From DATBGO01 sp050011895 (lineage in GTDB: Bacteria > Actinomycetota > Actinomycetes > Streptosporangiales > Streptosporangiaceae): a stretch of 11,849 nucleotides of DNA. The stretch spans positions 1-11,849 of the forward strand of contig JBEKIF010000096.1 in assembly GCA_050011895.1 (NCBI GenBank), read 5' to 3'. The notes beneath the pieces were generated by a model. It searched no databases and was not told the DNA's origin. It was given only the letters and a program-made list of their open reading frames with translations. Shown here one piece after another: positions 5,035-11,849 of the stretch (position 1 is the first letter of the stretch; each line of letters starts with the position of its first letter). Both the position numbers and the translations under genes were made by a program.

Positions 5035-5410
5035 AACTTCACCATCCGGCGTCATGTTCTGAAACGGCGGGCCGCGGCTTTCCGCGGCAGCCAGCCCGTG
5101 GAAGCGGGGCGCGAGGCCCAAATGGAGCTGCGGCAGGCCATCGGCGCGCTGTCGCCACGCAAGTGCGCCTGCGCGGCGCCGCGGTACCTGGCCGACATGA
5201 CGGAGGCGCACGGCGCAGGCCCTCGGGATCACGCCCGGCACGGTCAAGAGCCAGACACACCAGGCATTGCGGCACTCGCCATCTGCGGACGGGTGGCGGG
5301 CAATCTTCGGGATAACGAGATCAGCGACGTTACGCCGAAACCGTTTCGTTGTTGCCGGTCATGGTGTAGACCGGGCGCGAGGCGGCAATCGGGCTCGGAC
5401 CGGTCAGTGA
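5035..5410 (+). pseudogene. ECF sigma-70 factor remnant (region 4), frameshifted
   Basis: In the frame through 5098 the sequence reads RNFTIRRHVLKRRAAA, then ELRQAIGALSPRKCAC and PRYLADMTEA. This is the linker and start of sigma region 4 of an actinobacterial ECF (SigE-like) factor. After about 5210 the frame shifts, and from 5219 it reads ALGITPGTVKSQTHQALRH, the recognition-helix part of region 4. Two bases missing within GCGCACGGCGCAG would restore the usual TEAQTAQALGI. No region 2 is visible upstream, and the shifted frame runs on as unrelated sequence to a TGA at 5408-5410, three bases before the first ATG of the peptidase frame. The gene is not functional as shown. Confidence 0.7.
5336..5348. 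promoter_or_regulatory. Operator-like palindrome upstream of the S53 peptidase
   Basis: CGAAAC-C-GTTTCG is a perfect 13-base palindrome with a single central base, about 93 bases before the peptidase start at 5441. Its CGAAA...TTTCG form resembles operators of LacI/GalR-type repressors. It lies in decayed sigma-factor sequence, where coding constraint no longer explains it. No regulator is encoded in the window. A role in peptidase control is inference. Confidence 0.35.
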
Positions 5411-5440
5411 CCCATGAGGCGCCGGGCCAAGGGGGTGGGG

Positions 5441-8400
5441 ATGACCATGATCAGAGGAAATAAGCTGGCGCTCCGGCCCGGCTCATCGGCATTATCCGCA
5501 TGGTGCGGTGCTCGGTCGCCGGTCGCGCGGATCACCGTGATCGTTGTGTTTGCGGCGGCGTTCGTGGCGGTCGGGCCGCTTGCAGCTGTCGGCGATTCCG
5601 GCGGATCGCCTGCCATGCAAGACGTTACGCCCGCGCCGCGCTTCCCGGCCGGGGCGAGGGCGATCGGCCCCGTGCCGGCCTCGGCCACCCAGACCGCTGA
5701 GGTTGTGCTGCGGCCTCGCGACGGGGGGGCGCTGACGAGCTTTATCGCGGCGGCGACGGATGCCCGGTCGCCGCTGTTTCACCACTATCTGCCTCGGGGG
5801 GAGTTCGCGAGCAGGTTCGGTCCAGCGCCGTCGACGATCGCGACGGTCAGGTCGCAGCTCCAGGCGGATGGGCTCCAGGTCACCGGCGTGGCCGACGGGC
5901 TGGTGATCGATGTCAGGGCGCAGGCGAGCCAGGTGGAGCGGGCGTTCGGGACCGGGCTGGAGCAAGTCAGGCTGGCGAACGGGTCGATCGGGCAGGCGAC
6001 GACGGGCGCGGTCCACCTGCCGTCCTCGATCGCTGGTGCGGTGGCCGCGGTTGTCGGCTTGAACAGCGTGGTGCGCTTGCAGCCGCTTGGGCTGCCGCGC
6101 GCCGCTGCCCCGGGTCAGGGGCGGTACGCCGGGGCGGCGGCGCCGTCGCTCGCGCACCCCCCGGGCTCGCCCACGGCGTGCGCCGACGCCCGGGCGGATG
6201 CGCAGGCGTTCGGAGGGCTGACCGATGATCAGATCGCGAACGCCTATGGCGCCTTCGGTTTGTACGGGGCGGGCGACCTGGGCGCTGGTCAGCGCATCGC
6301 GCTCTACGAGCTCGAGCCGTTCCAGGCTTCCGACGTCAAGACGTTCGACACGTGCTACTTCGGCGCCAGCGCGGCCTCGCAGATGCAACGGCGCCTGCAT
6401 GTGATTCGTGTTGACGGCGGCCAGCCAGCCGGCCCCGGGTCAGGTGAGTCGATCCTCGACGTCGAGGATCTGTCGGCGATCGCGCCGGGCGCGAGTATCG
6501 ACGTCTACGAGGGGCCGAGCCCCAGCGCGGACGGTGTGATCTACGACCCGGTTGACCCCTACGTGGCGATCATCGGCGCCGACCGCGACCAGGTCGTGAG
6601 CACGAGCTGGGGGTTGTGCGAGCAGGCTATACAACTCGGTCAGCCAGGCCTTCAGGAGGCTGAGAACCTGCTGTTCGAGCAAGCGGCCGCACAAGGGCAG
6701 TCGATCTTCGCCGCGTCGGGGGACAACGGCAGCGACGACTGCAACACGTTCGAGACGAGCAGCCCGGTGTCCGGCCAGAACCCGGTTTCGGTCGACGACC
6801 CGGGCAGCCAGCCCTACGTGGTGTCGGCCGGCGGCGCGACCATCGACGACGCGACCCAGCCGCCGCTGGAGCACGTGTGGAATGACGGAGCCGACGGCGG
6901 CGGGGGCGGCGGGGGGATCTCGATGTCGTGGGCGATGCCGTCCTGGCAGGCCGCTGCGCGGGTGCCGGGGATCGTGCGGCCGGGCGCTGGCTACGCGCAG
7001 GCGAATGCGGTCGAGAAGCAGTTCGGTTATCCCCAGAACTTCTGCCAGGCCTACCTGAGCGGCGCGACGTCGGCCACGCCCTGCCGGACCGTGCCTGACG
7101 TCTCGGCGCAGGCGGACGAGTACACCGGCGCGATCACGGTCTACAGCAGCAGTTTCGAAAGCCCCAGCACGCCCGACGGCTGGACTACCATCGGCGGCAC
7201 ATCGTCGGCGGCGCCGCTGTGGGCGGCGATGCTGGCGCTGGTAAACGCCTCGCCGGCGTGCGCCGCGAACGCCACGACGCGGGCCGGGGTCGGGTTTGCG
7301 AGCCCGCTGCTGTATGCGGTGGCATCGGACCCGGCCGCCTACCGCGCGTCGTTCACCGACATCACGGTCGGCAACAACGACATCTATGGGCTGGATGATG
7401 GCCAGGTGTTCCCGGCGACCCCGGGCTATGACCTCGCGTCCGGGCTGGGCTCGCCACAGCTGACCGCGCCGGGAGACAAGGCGGGCCTGGCGTTCTATCT
7501 GTGCAGCTACGGCAACATGGCGAGCCGGCCGGCGGTGACGAAGCTGACCCCGGCGGTGTTGCCGACCGCCGGCGGGACGGTTGAGATCACCGGGTCGGGC
7601 TTCAAGACTGCGAGCGGCGCCGATGTGGCGGGGATCCAGGTCGGGAGCTGGCAGGTTCCGGCGGACAGGTTCACCGTCGACAGCAACACCTCGATCACGG
7701 CGACGTTCCCGCCGGCCGCTGATACGGTGCCGGCCAACTCCCCGCGGCCGCAAGACGGGACAGGCCCGGCGTCGGTGATCGTCACGAGCAGGGCAGGGGA
7801 GTCGAGCGCGCCCGGCCCAAACTCGACCATCGAGTACGTGGATACCGCCGGTACCAGCGCGGTCCCCAGCATCACCGGCGTTATCCCCTATGGGGGGTCC
7901 GAGTCCGCGCCGGGCAAAGTGATCATCCTGGGATCGGGTTTCACCGGTGCCACCGCCGTCACCTTCGGCGGCGTCGCCGCGAACGGCTTTACCGTCAACA
8001 GTGCCTACCGGATCACCGTGACCCCGCCCGCGTACTCCCCGCGCACAGCGTGCTCCCCGCTTCCCTCCGGCGGAGTTTATGCCGGCGAGGATGCGCGAAA
8101 CGACATCTGCCAAGTGCAGGTCCGGGTTAGCAACAGCCACGACAGCAGCGCCGTCGGCCACATCCTCCCCCCGCTGGAAGGAACGATCGCGCTCAACGCC
8201 ATGGGCGTGCTGGTGGCACCGCCCGGCTGTGGCTGCGAGACGGCACCCGCCCCGACCGAGTACGACTATGCGCCCACGCCCTCCATCACATCGGTCTCCA
8301 CCGCGACCGGCGACCCGGGGTCGCTCGCGAGCGAGACCGGCGGGACGCTGATCACGGTCACCGGCAAGGGGTTCAACCCAATGACCATCGAATGGGCCGA

Positions 8401-9178
8401 CCTCGGCCCGCCAGCGCTGGAATCGTCGATCGACACCGACTACGCCTACCTGACCGGCACCGAGATGCAGATCGCCGCGCCAGCCGAGCCGCTCAGCCTC
8501 GAGCCTGTGGTCGTTCCGTTCTCGGTCCGATCCCTCGCGGGCCAGTCGCCCCAGTCGTCCGTCACGTACGCCGGCGTGCCGCACGTGACCGCCGCGCTGA
8601 ACACGGCAACCGGGAAGAACGGCGCCGCCGACACCGGCGGCGCACCGATGGCAATCACCGGGTCCGGTTTCGACCAGGCAGTCGGGCCGCTTGAGTTCGT
8701 CGACATCTCAACGCAAGTGCCGGTCTTCGCGACCCAGTACACCTACACCGTCCGGACCGACTCGAGCATCAGCACCGAGTCGGTCGCCTCGAATCCAGGG
8801 CTTGATGACGTGGAGGTGTGCAGCGTGACCGCCTGCTCACTCAACCCTCCAGCGGACTATTTCTACCTGTACCCGCTGGGCAACCCGAAGGTCACCTCGG
8901 TCACCCCGGCGTCCGGCCCGGCCGGCGGGGGCACCAAGGTCACGATCCGCGGCCAGAACCTCGGCTGCATCACCGGGGTCTTCTTCGGCACGGTGGCCGC
9001 GGCAAAATTCAGCAATCAGCAGGCGGAGCTTGATTGCGGGTCGACCACTCTCGTCAAAGCCGTCTCCCCGGCCGGCAAGGCGGACACGAAGGTGAAAGTG
9101 ACCGTCACCACGGTTGAGAGCGACTTCACCGGCTCCGGTCACAGCAGCTCCACCGCGTTCTTCAGCTACGACCCATAG
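5441..9178 (+). CDS. Secreted S53 (sedolisin/kumamolisin) serine-carboxyl peptidase with C-terminal TIG/IPT domains
   Basis: A proprotein of about 1245 residues. I chose the ATG at 5441 because AAGGGGG lies five bases upstream; the frame also has an ATG at 5414 without such a site. A basic start and a hydrophobic segment near residues 31-50 (ITVIVVFAAAFVAVGPLAAV) form an export signal. Residues about 75-212 are a pro-kumamolisin activation domain (HHYLPRGEFASRFGP is its typical core). The catalytic domain follows, with Glu336 and Asp340 in GESILDVED, the oxyanion Asp428 in ASGDNGSDD, and the nucleophile Ser588 in GGTSSAAPLW. The late DITVGNNDIYG and PGYDLASGLGSP match the family's calcium site. 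About five TIG/IPT immunoglobulin-like domains follow (roughly residues 695-1243), with PAGGGTKVTIRGQNL in the last. Such peptidases work outside the cell, usually at acid pH, after self-removal of the propeptide; the TIG domains may bind a surface or substrate. The spacing between Asp and Ser is longer than in kumamolisin. It appears intact and singly transcribed. Confidence 0.95.
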   Translation: MTMIRGNKLALRPGSSALSAWCGARSPVARITVIVVFAAAFVAVGPLAAVGDSGGSPAMQDVTPAPRFPAGARAIGPVPASATQTAEVVLRPRDGGALTSFIAAATDARSPLFHHYLPRGEFASRFGPAPSTIATVRSQLQADGLQVTGVADGLVIDVRAQASQVERAFGTGLEQVRLANGSIGQATTGAVHLPSSIAGAVAAVVGLNSVVRLQPLGLPRAAAPGQGRYAGAAAPSLAHPPGSPTACADARADAQAFGGLTDDQIANAYGAFGLYGAGDLGAGQRIALYELEPFQASDVKTFDTCYFGASAASQMQRRLHVIRVDGGQPAGPGSGESILDVEDLSAIAPGASIDVYEGPSPSADGVIYDPVDPYVAIIGADRDQVVSTSWGLCEQAIQLGQPGLQEAENLLFEQAAAQGQSIFAASGDNGSDDCNTFETSSPVSGQNPVSVDDPGSQPYVVSAGGATIDDATQPPLEHVWNDGADGGGGGGGISMSWAMPSWQAAARVPGIVRPGAGYAQANAVEKQFGYPQNFCQAYLSGATSATPCRTVPDVSAQADEYTGAITVYSSSFESPSTPDGWTTIGGTSSAAPLWAAMLALVNASPACAANATTRAGVGFASPLLYAVASDPAAYRASFTDITVGNNDIYGLDDGQVFPATPGYDLASGLGSPQLTAPGDKAGLAFYLCSYGNMASRPAVTKLTPAVLPTAGGTVEITGSGFKTASGADVAGIQVGSWQVPADRFTVDSNTSITATFPPAADTVPANSPRPQDGTGPASVIVTSRAGESSAPGPNSTIEYVDTAGTSAVPSITGVIPYGGSESAPGKVIILGSGFTGATAVTFGGVAANGFTVNSAYRITVTPPAYSPRTACSPLPSGGVYAGEDARNDICQVQVRVSNSHDSSAVGHILPPLEGTIALNAMGVLVAPPGCGCETAPAPTEYDYAPTPSITSVSTATGDPGSLASETGGTLITVTGKGFNPMTIEWADLGPPALESSIDTDYAYLTGTEMQIAAPAEPLSLEPVVVPFSVRSLAGQSPQSSVTYAGVPHVTAALNTATGKNGAADTGGAPMAITGSGFDQAVGPLEFVDISTQVPVFATQYTYTVRTDSSISTESVASNPGLDDVEVCSVTACSLNPPADYFYLYPLGNPKVTSVTPASGPAGGGTKVTIRGQNLGCITGVFFGTVAAAKFSNQQAELDCGSTTLVKAVSPAGKADTKVKVTVTTVESDFTGSGHSSSTAFFSYDP

Positions 9179-9258
9179 ACCAGGCCAGGCTGGATGTGGC
9201 GATCGCGGCAAAATGTCCGGCACGCCGCGCTGCCCGCCCCCCCCATTCTTCAAGCAAC

Positions 9259-9289
9259 CCGCTGCGGCCCTGGTGCTCGACCGCAGCGG
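9259..9289. terminator. Hairpin between convergent genes
   Basis: CCGCTGCGG (9259-9267) and CCGCAGCGG (9281-9289) are perfect reverse complements with a 13-base loop, 80 bases after the peptidase stop. It has no T-tract, as usual in high-GC actinomycetes. Its position fits a terminator for the plus-strand peptidase gene. Confidence 0.5.
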
Positions 9290-9550
9290 CGGCTCAGCCT
9301 GTGCCCACTGGCCGAGCTGACCGAGCTGAGTCGCACACGGTGGTCCGACGCCATCCAGAATTGCCAGTTAGGGCGCAGTCCACGCAGTAGCAGATCGCCG
9401 CGCGCTCCCGCGCCAGATCAGGCGGTTACGGTTAGTCAGCCCTTGCTCTCCGTGATGACTGCGGAGTGTGATGGGGGACTGGTGGCGGCGGCCCGGGTTG
9501 CCGGATGTCGCTGAGCTTGCCGGGTGGTCCAATGCCTCGGTGCGGCCGGC

Positions 9551-9566
9551 CTGAAAGTGCTTTCAG
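9551..9566. terminator. Palindrome just downstream of the ABC transporter
   Basis: CTGAAAG-TG-CTTTCAG (9551-9566) is a perfect 7-bp inverted repeat with a 2-base centre, 35 bases past the ABC transporter stop. The tight centre suits a protein-binding palindrome as well as a hairpin. A terminator role is inferred from position only. Confidence 0.3.
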
Positions 9567-9600
9567 TGCCCGGTGGGCGGCATGGATCCGGGGAGAGGGC

Positions 9601-11439
9601 TCACGCGCTCAGCCTCGGGTCCTGGGCAAGCATCGCTGTCGCCACGTCGTCGTCCAGGAAGCCGCCGGACTGATGTTGCCACAGCCTGGCGTAGGTTCCG
9701 TCGAGGCTGAGCAGTTCCTGGTGCGTGCCCTTCTCGGCGATCTGGCCGCGGTCGAGCACGACCAGCTGGTCCATGCGCGCGACCGTGCTCAGCCGATGCG
9801 CGACCACGAGCGCGGTCCGGCCTTCCATGAGTCGCCACAGCGCCTGCTGGACAAGGCTTTCGCTTTCCGAGTCCAGCGCGCTGGTCGCCTCGTCGAGCAG
9901 CAGGATCGGCGCGTCACGCAGGATCGCCCGGGCCAGCGCGACTCGCTGTCGCTGCCCGCCGGACAGCTTCACGCCACGCTCGCCGACCATCGTGTCGAAT
10001 CCGTCCGGCAGGGCGCTGGCGAACTCTGTCACGTGCGCCGCCTGCGCCGCCTGGTGGATCTCCGCGTCGGTCGCGTGCGGACGCGCGAACGCGATGTTGT
10101 CACGCAGCGTCCGGTGGAACATCGCAGGGTCTTGCGGCACGTAGGCGATCAGGCTGCGCAGGTCCGACTGGCGCAGCTTGCTGATGTCCTGCCCGCCGAT
10201 CAGGATCCGGCCGTCGTCGATGTCCATCATGCGCAGCAGCAGGCGAGTCAGTGTGCTCTTGCCACCGCCTGACCGGCCGACCAGGCCGAGTTTGGTCCCG
10301 CTCGGCACGGCGAGGTCGAGGCCGGTGAACAACGGCAGTCCGCCCGCGTGCGCGAACGTCACGCGCTCGAAGCGGACGTCACTCGCCTTCTGCAGCAGCG
10401 GCTCGGGCGCGACCGGGTCGACCACGGTCGGCGGCGTAAGCAGCAACTCGGTGAACTGCGCGGCTTCAGTCAGCGAACTCTCCATACTGCGGTAGATCTG
10501 GTTGAACTCGAACATGATCCGCGTCGCGTTGGAGTAGTAGGTGAATGCCACGATGATCGCTTCGATTCCGTGCTTTCCTCCGCCGAGTGCGACCGCGAGC
10601 AGCAGGCCGAGCACGTTGGTCAGCACGGACATCGGCGCGACCAGGGTGTCGATGCGCAGGTTCGCGTAGTCCCACGACTGCAGCGACTTCCGTCGCTGGT
10701 CGGCGACGCGCGACCTGTGCTCGGCGGCCTCCCGGTCCTCGGCAGCGAACGCGCGGATCGTGTCCATGTTCATCAGGCTGTCGGCGACGTGCCCGGACAC
10801 CCGTGCGATCGCTTCCTCGCGCTGGTCGACGAGCTTTTGCCGGCGGCGGATCAGCGGCGCGATGCCGGCGCCGGTGATCGCGATCAGGCCGAGGAGCCCG
10901 GCGACGAGCAAGGGGTCGTAGTGCCACAACACCACCGACGCGAACGCCATCGGCACGAGGCTGCCGATGATGTTGAACACCAGATTGTCGGTGAAATCCT
11001 CGAACCGGGAAGCGAAGCTCAGCACTCGCTTGGTCAGTGAGCCAGCGAAGTTGTCGTGGAAGAACGCCGCGTCCTTCGCCAGCAGTTCGTCCATGCCGAT
11101 CACGTAGAGGTTCTCGATTCCGCGACCGTCGAGGCGGTTCAGGCAGTGGATGCCGATCCGCCACACGAACTCGGCGAAAAGCAGCACTCCCGCGAAGCCG
11201 AGCACATACGGCATCGCCGCGCCAATCCCGGCCAGCCCGTGATCGGCAAAGCGGCCGACCAGGAGAGCGACAATCAGCGGCGCGATGTAGAAGATGCACG
11301 TGTTTCCCAGCGCCGGCAACAACATCGCGGGCACCGCGAAGCGCCGGAGCCTGGCCATCTGGCGGCCGTAGTAGCCCAACGCGAGCAGCACCGCCCGTTT
11401 GCGGGGCGGTGAGCCGCGGCTATGTTCAGGCGTAATCAT
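9601..11439 (-). CDS. ABC exporter half-transporter (fused transmembrane and ATPase domains)
   Basis: The start is taken at ATG 11439 (612 residues, MITPEHSRGS), preceded by GGAATGGGAACG. The frame extends 34 residues further up to 11541 without a better start. Residues about 31-306 form the membrane domain, with hydrophobic helices such as FYIAPLIVALLVG, PYVLGFAGVLLFAEFV, LLVAGLLGLIAITGAGIAPLI and VLTNVLGLLLAVAL. The ATPase domain has Walker A GRSGGGKST (388-396), the Q-loop YVPQD (Gln436), the signature LSGGQRQRVALARA (from 492), Walker B ILLLDEATSALD (512 on) and the H-loop AHRLST (His548). All catalytic elements are present, so this is an active MsbA/type IV-exporter-like half-transporter working as a homodimer or with a partner encoded elsewhere. 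The cargo cannot be told; drugs, lipids or peptides are all known for the family. No operon partner is visible in the window. Confidence 0.95.
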   Translation of the reverse strand: MITPEHSRGSPPRKRAVLLALGYYGRQMARLRRFAVPAMLLPALGNTCIFYIAPLIVALLVGRFADHGLAGIGAAMPYVLGFAGVLLFAEFVWRIGIHCLNRLDGRGIENLYVIGMDELLAKDAAFFHDNFAGSLTKRVLSFASRFEDFTDNLVFNIIGSLVPMAFASVVLWHYDPLLVAGLLGLIAITGAGIAPLIRRRQKLVDQREEAIARVSGHVADSLMNMDTIRAFAAEDREAAEHRSRVADQRRKSLQSWDYANLRIDTLVAPMSVLTNVLGLLLAVALGGGKHGIEAIIVAFTYYSNATRIMFEFNQIYRSMESSLTEAAQFTELLLTPPTVVDPVAPEPLLQKASDVRFERVTFAHAGGLPLFTGLDLAVPSGTKLGLVGRSGGGKSTLTRLLLRMMDIDDGRILIGGQDISKLRQSDLRSLIAYVPQDPAMFHRTLRDNIAFARPHATDAEIHQAAQAAHVTEFASALPDGFDTMVGERGVKLSGGQRQRVALARAILRDAPILLLDEATSALDSESESLVQQALWRLMEGRTALVVAHRLSTVARMDQLVVLDRGQIAEKGTHQELLSLDGTYARLWQHQSGGFLDDDVATAMLAQDPRLSA

Positions 11440-11515
11440 TCGTTCCCATTCCGAGCAACCAGCCTGGCTATCGTGCCTGACCGGGCGCCCCGGCAGCCAC
11501 CGGTTTTCCCGGCCG

Positions 11516-11632
11516 CTATCCCCCCGTCGTGTTGTCCGCAATAGCGATGAGCTGGGCGGTGGTCAGCGCTGGATCCGCGCTGACCGAGTAGATAAGCCCA
11601 TCTTGACGCCAGGCGACAGCTGCCGCAGCGAC
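11516..11632 (-). pseudogene. C-terminal fragment resembling lipoprotein-carrier or anti-sigma-type DUF4367 proteins
   Basis: After an in-frame TAG at 11633-11635 the minus strand reads AAAVAWRQDGLIYSVSADPA followed by LTTAQLIAIAD, and stops at 11516-11518. The pattern W.xDGLxYSVS...LxxxxLxxIA is typical of the last strand and helix of DUF4367 or RseB-like proteins, which in actinomycetes often sit next to anti-sigma factors. It is only 38 codons without a start codon, so it is a remnant of an interrupted gene. The match is by eye and short. Confidence 0.35.
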
Positions 11633-11849
11633 CTATCCCGGGACCCTCGAACGCGCGGGTCCATAGATCATGCTCCTGGGGGACCGCCAGAGGGACGTGG
11701 CACGAACGAGCTATAGGCGGGCTGGGTGATCAGCATCTGGGGCCTGCTCCCTGATGCGCGGGTTCACACAGACCTGCCAGATCGGTATCGCTTCGCCCCT
11801 CGCCGTGATGAACCGGATCCGGCGCCAGATCGAAGGCCTCTTTGTGTCA
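11633..11849. other. Right-edge stretch with no secure gene
   Basis: A minus-strand frame enters from the window edge and stops at 11711-11713 (it ends ...IWQVCVNPRIREQAPDADH...). It could be the C-terminus of a gene outside the window but shows no recognisable domain. GGACCC (11641-11646) and GGGTCC (11657-11662) form a hairpin with a 10-base loop, which may be a terminator for that frame. Confidence 0.3.

Larger units (their letters stand above)
9179..9600. other. Convergent intergenic region between peptidase and ABC transporter
   Basis: I see no gene in these 420 bases. They contain a terminator-like hairpin (9259-9289), a 9-base tandem duplication CCGAGCTGA (9312-9320 and 9321-9329), and a palindrome at 9551-9566. 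The short plus-strand ORFs here have no recognisable domain. Confidence 0.5.

Noticed and set aside
4755..5315. 186-codon plus-strand ORF
   Set aside because: It is the wrong frame of the sigma-factor remnant; the sigma motifs read in the other two plus frames.
5492..6400. 302-codon minus-strand ORF
   Set aside because: It is antisense to the peptidase start and propeptide, with low-complexity Arg-rich sequence.
6440..8584. 714-codon minus-strand ORF
   Set aside because: It is antisense to the S53 peptidase. Its Arg/Gly-rich composition is what GC-rich third positions produce, and it has no domain.
10348..11040. 230-codon plus-strand ORF
   Set aside because: It is antisense to the ABC transporter membrane domain.
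11801..11849. Possible plus-strand gene start (ATGAACCGGATCC...) at the right edge
   Set aside because: It has no ribosome-binding site and fewer than 16 codons before the edge.
1..11849. CRISPR array, intact insertion sequence, toxin-antitoxin pair or biosynthetic cluster
   Set aside because: I found no regularly spaced repeats, no transposase motifs, no paired small ORFs of known type, and no synthase or tailoring genes.

Overview
The window is GC-rich throughout, uses G/C at third codon positions, and carries gene families typical of soil actinomycetes: a secreted S53 peptidase with TIG domains, an ECF sigma factor, Uma2-like and TPP-enzyme sequence, and actinobacterial alpha/beta hydrolases. 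It most likely comes from a large-genome Actinomycetota (Streptosporangiales, Catenulispora or Frankia-like), but nothing seen fixes the genus.

The window has two contrasting parts. Positions 1 to about 5410 are a mosaic of partial, frameshifted and fragmentary genes, mostly on the minus strand. From left to right: the N-terminal part of a membrane-anchored alpha/beta hydrolase cut by the window edge (1-494); a small hydrophobic protein coupled to it (491-694); a short ORF that opens like an ABC-transporter ATPase (720-881); an alpha/beta hydrolase whose first strand lies in another frame (878-1907); a Uma2-like remnant (about 1995-2176); a strong inverted repeat (2288-2339); a tRNA-Tyr-like gene lacking its D-arm (2494-2563); about 660 bases with no recognisable gene; the N-terminus of a TPP-dependent pyruvate oxidase-type enzyme (3223-3381); a fumarylacetoacetate-hydrolase-family enzyme split by a 1-base frameshift (3454-4304); the DNA-binding N-terminus of a tyrosine recombinase (4524-4772); and the region-4 end of an ECF sigma factor with a 2-base frameshift (about 5035-5410).

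Positions 5411-11849 hold two large, apparently intact genes facing each other. The first is a secreted S53 (sedolisin/kumamolisin) peptidase of about 1245 residues, with propeptide, catalytic domain and about five C-terminal TIG/IPT domains (5441-9178, plus). The second is a fused TMD-NBD ABC exporter half-transporter (9601-11439, minus). They are separated by 420 bases with a terminator-like hairpin and a second palindrome. The last 400 bases hold only short C-terminal-looking fragments.

The left half reads as a graveyard around a tRNA remnant and an integrase remnant, consistent with an old integration and deletion hotspot. The peptidase and the ABC exporter are self-contained genes with no visible functional tie to it. 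I found no convincing new multi-gene system. The points most worth checking are the repeated frameshifts (real decay or assembly error), the D-armless tRNA, the palindrome upstream of the peptidase, and the large inverted repeats.
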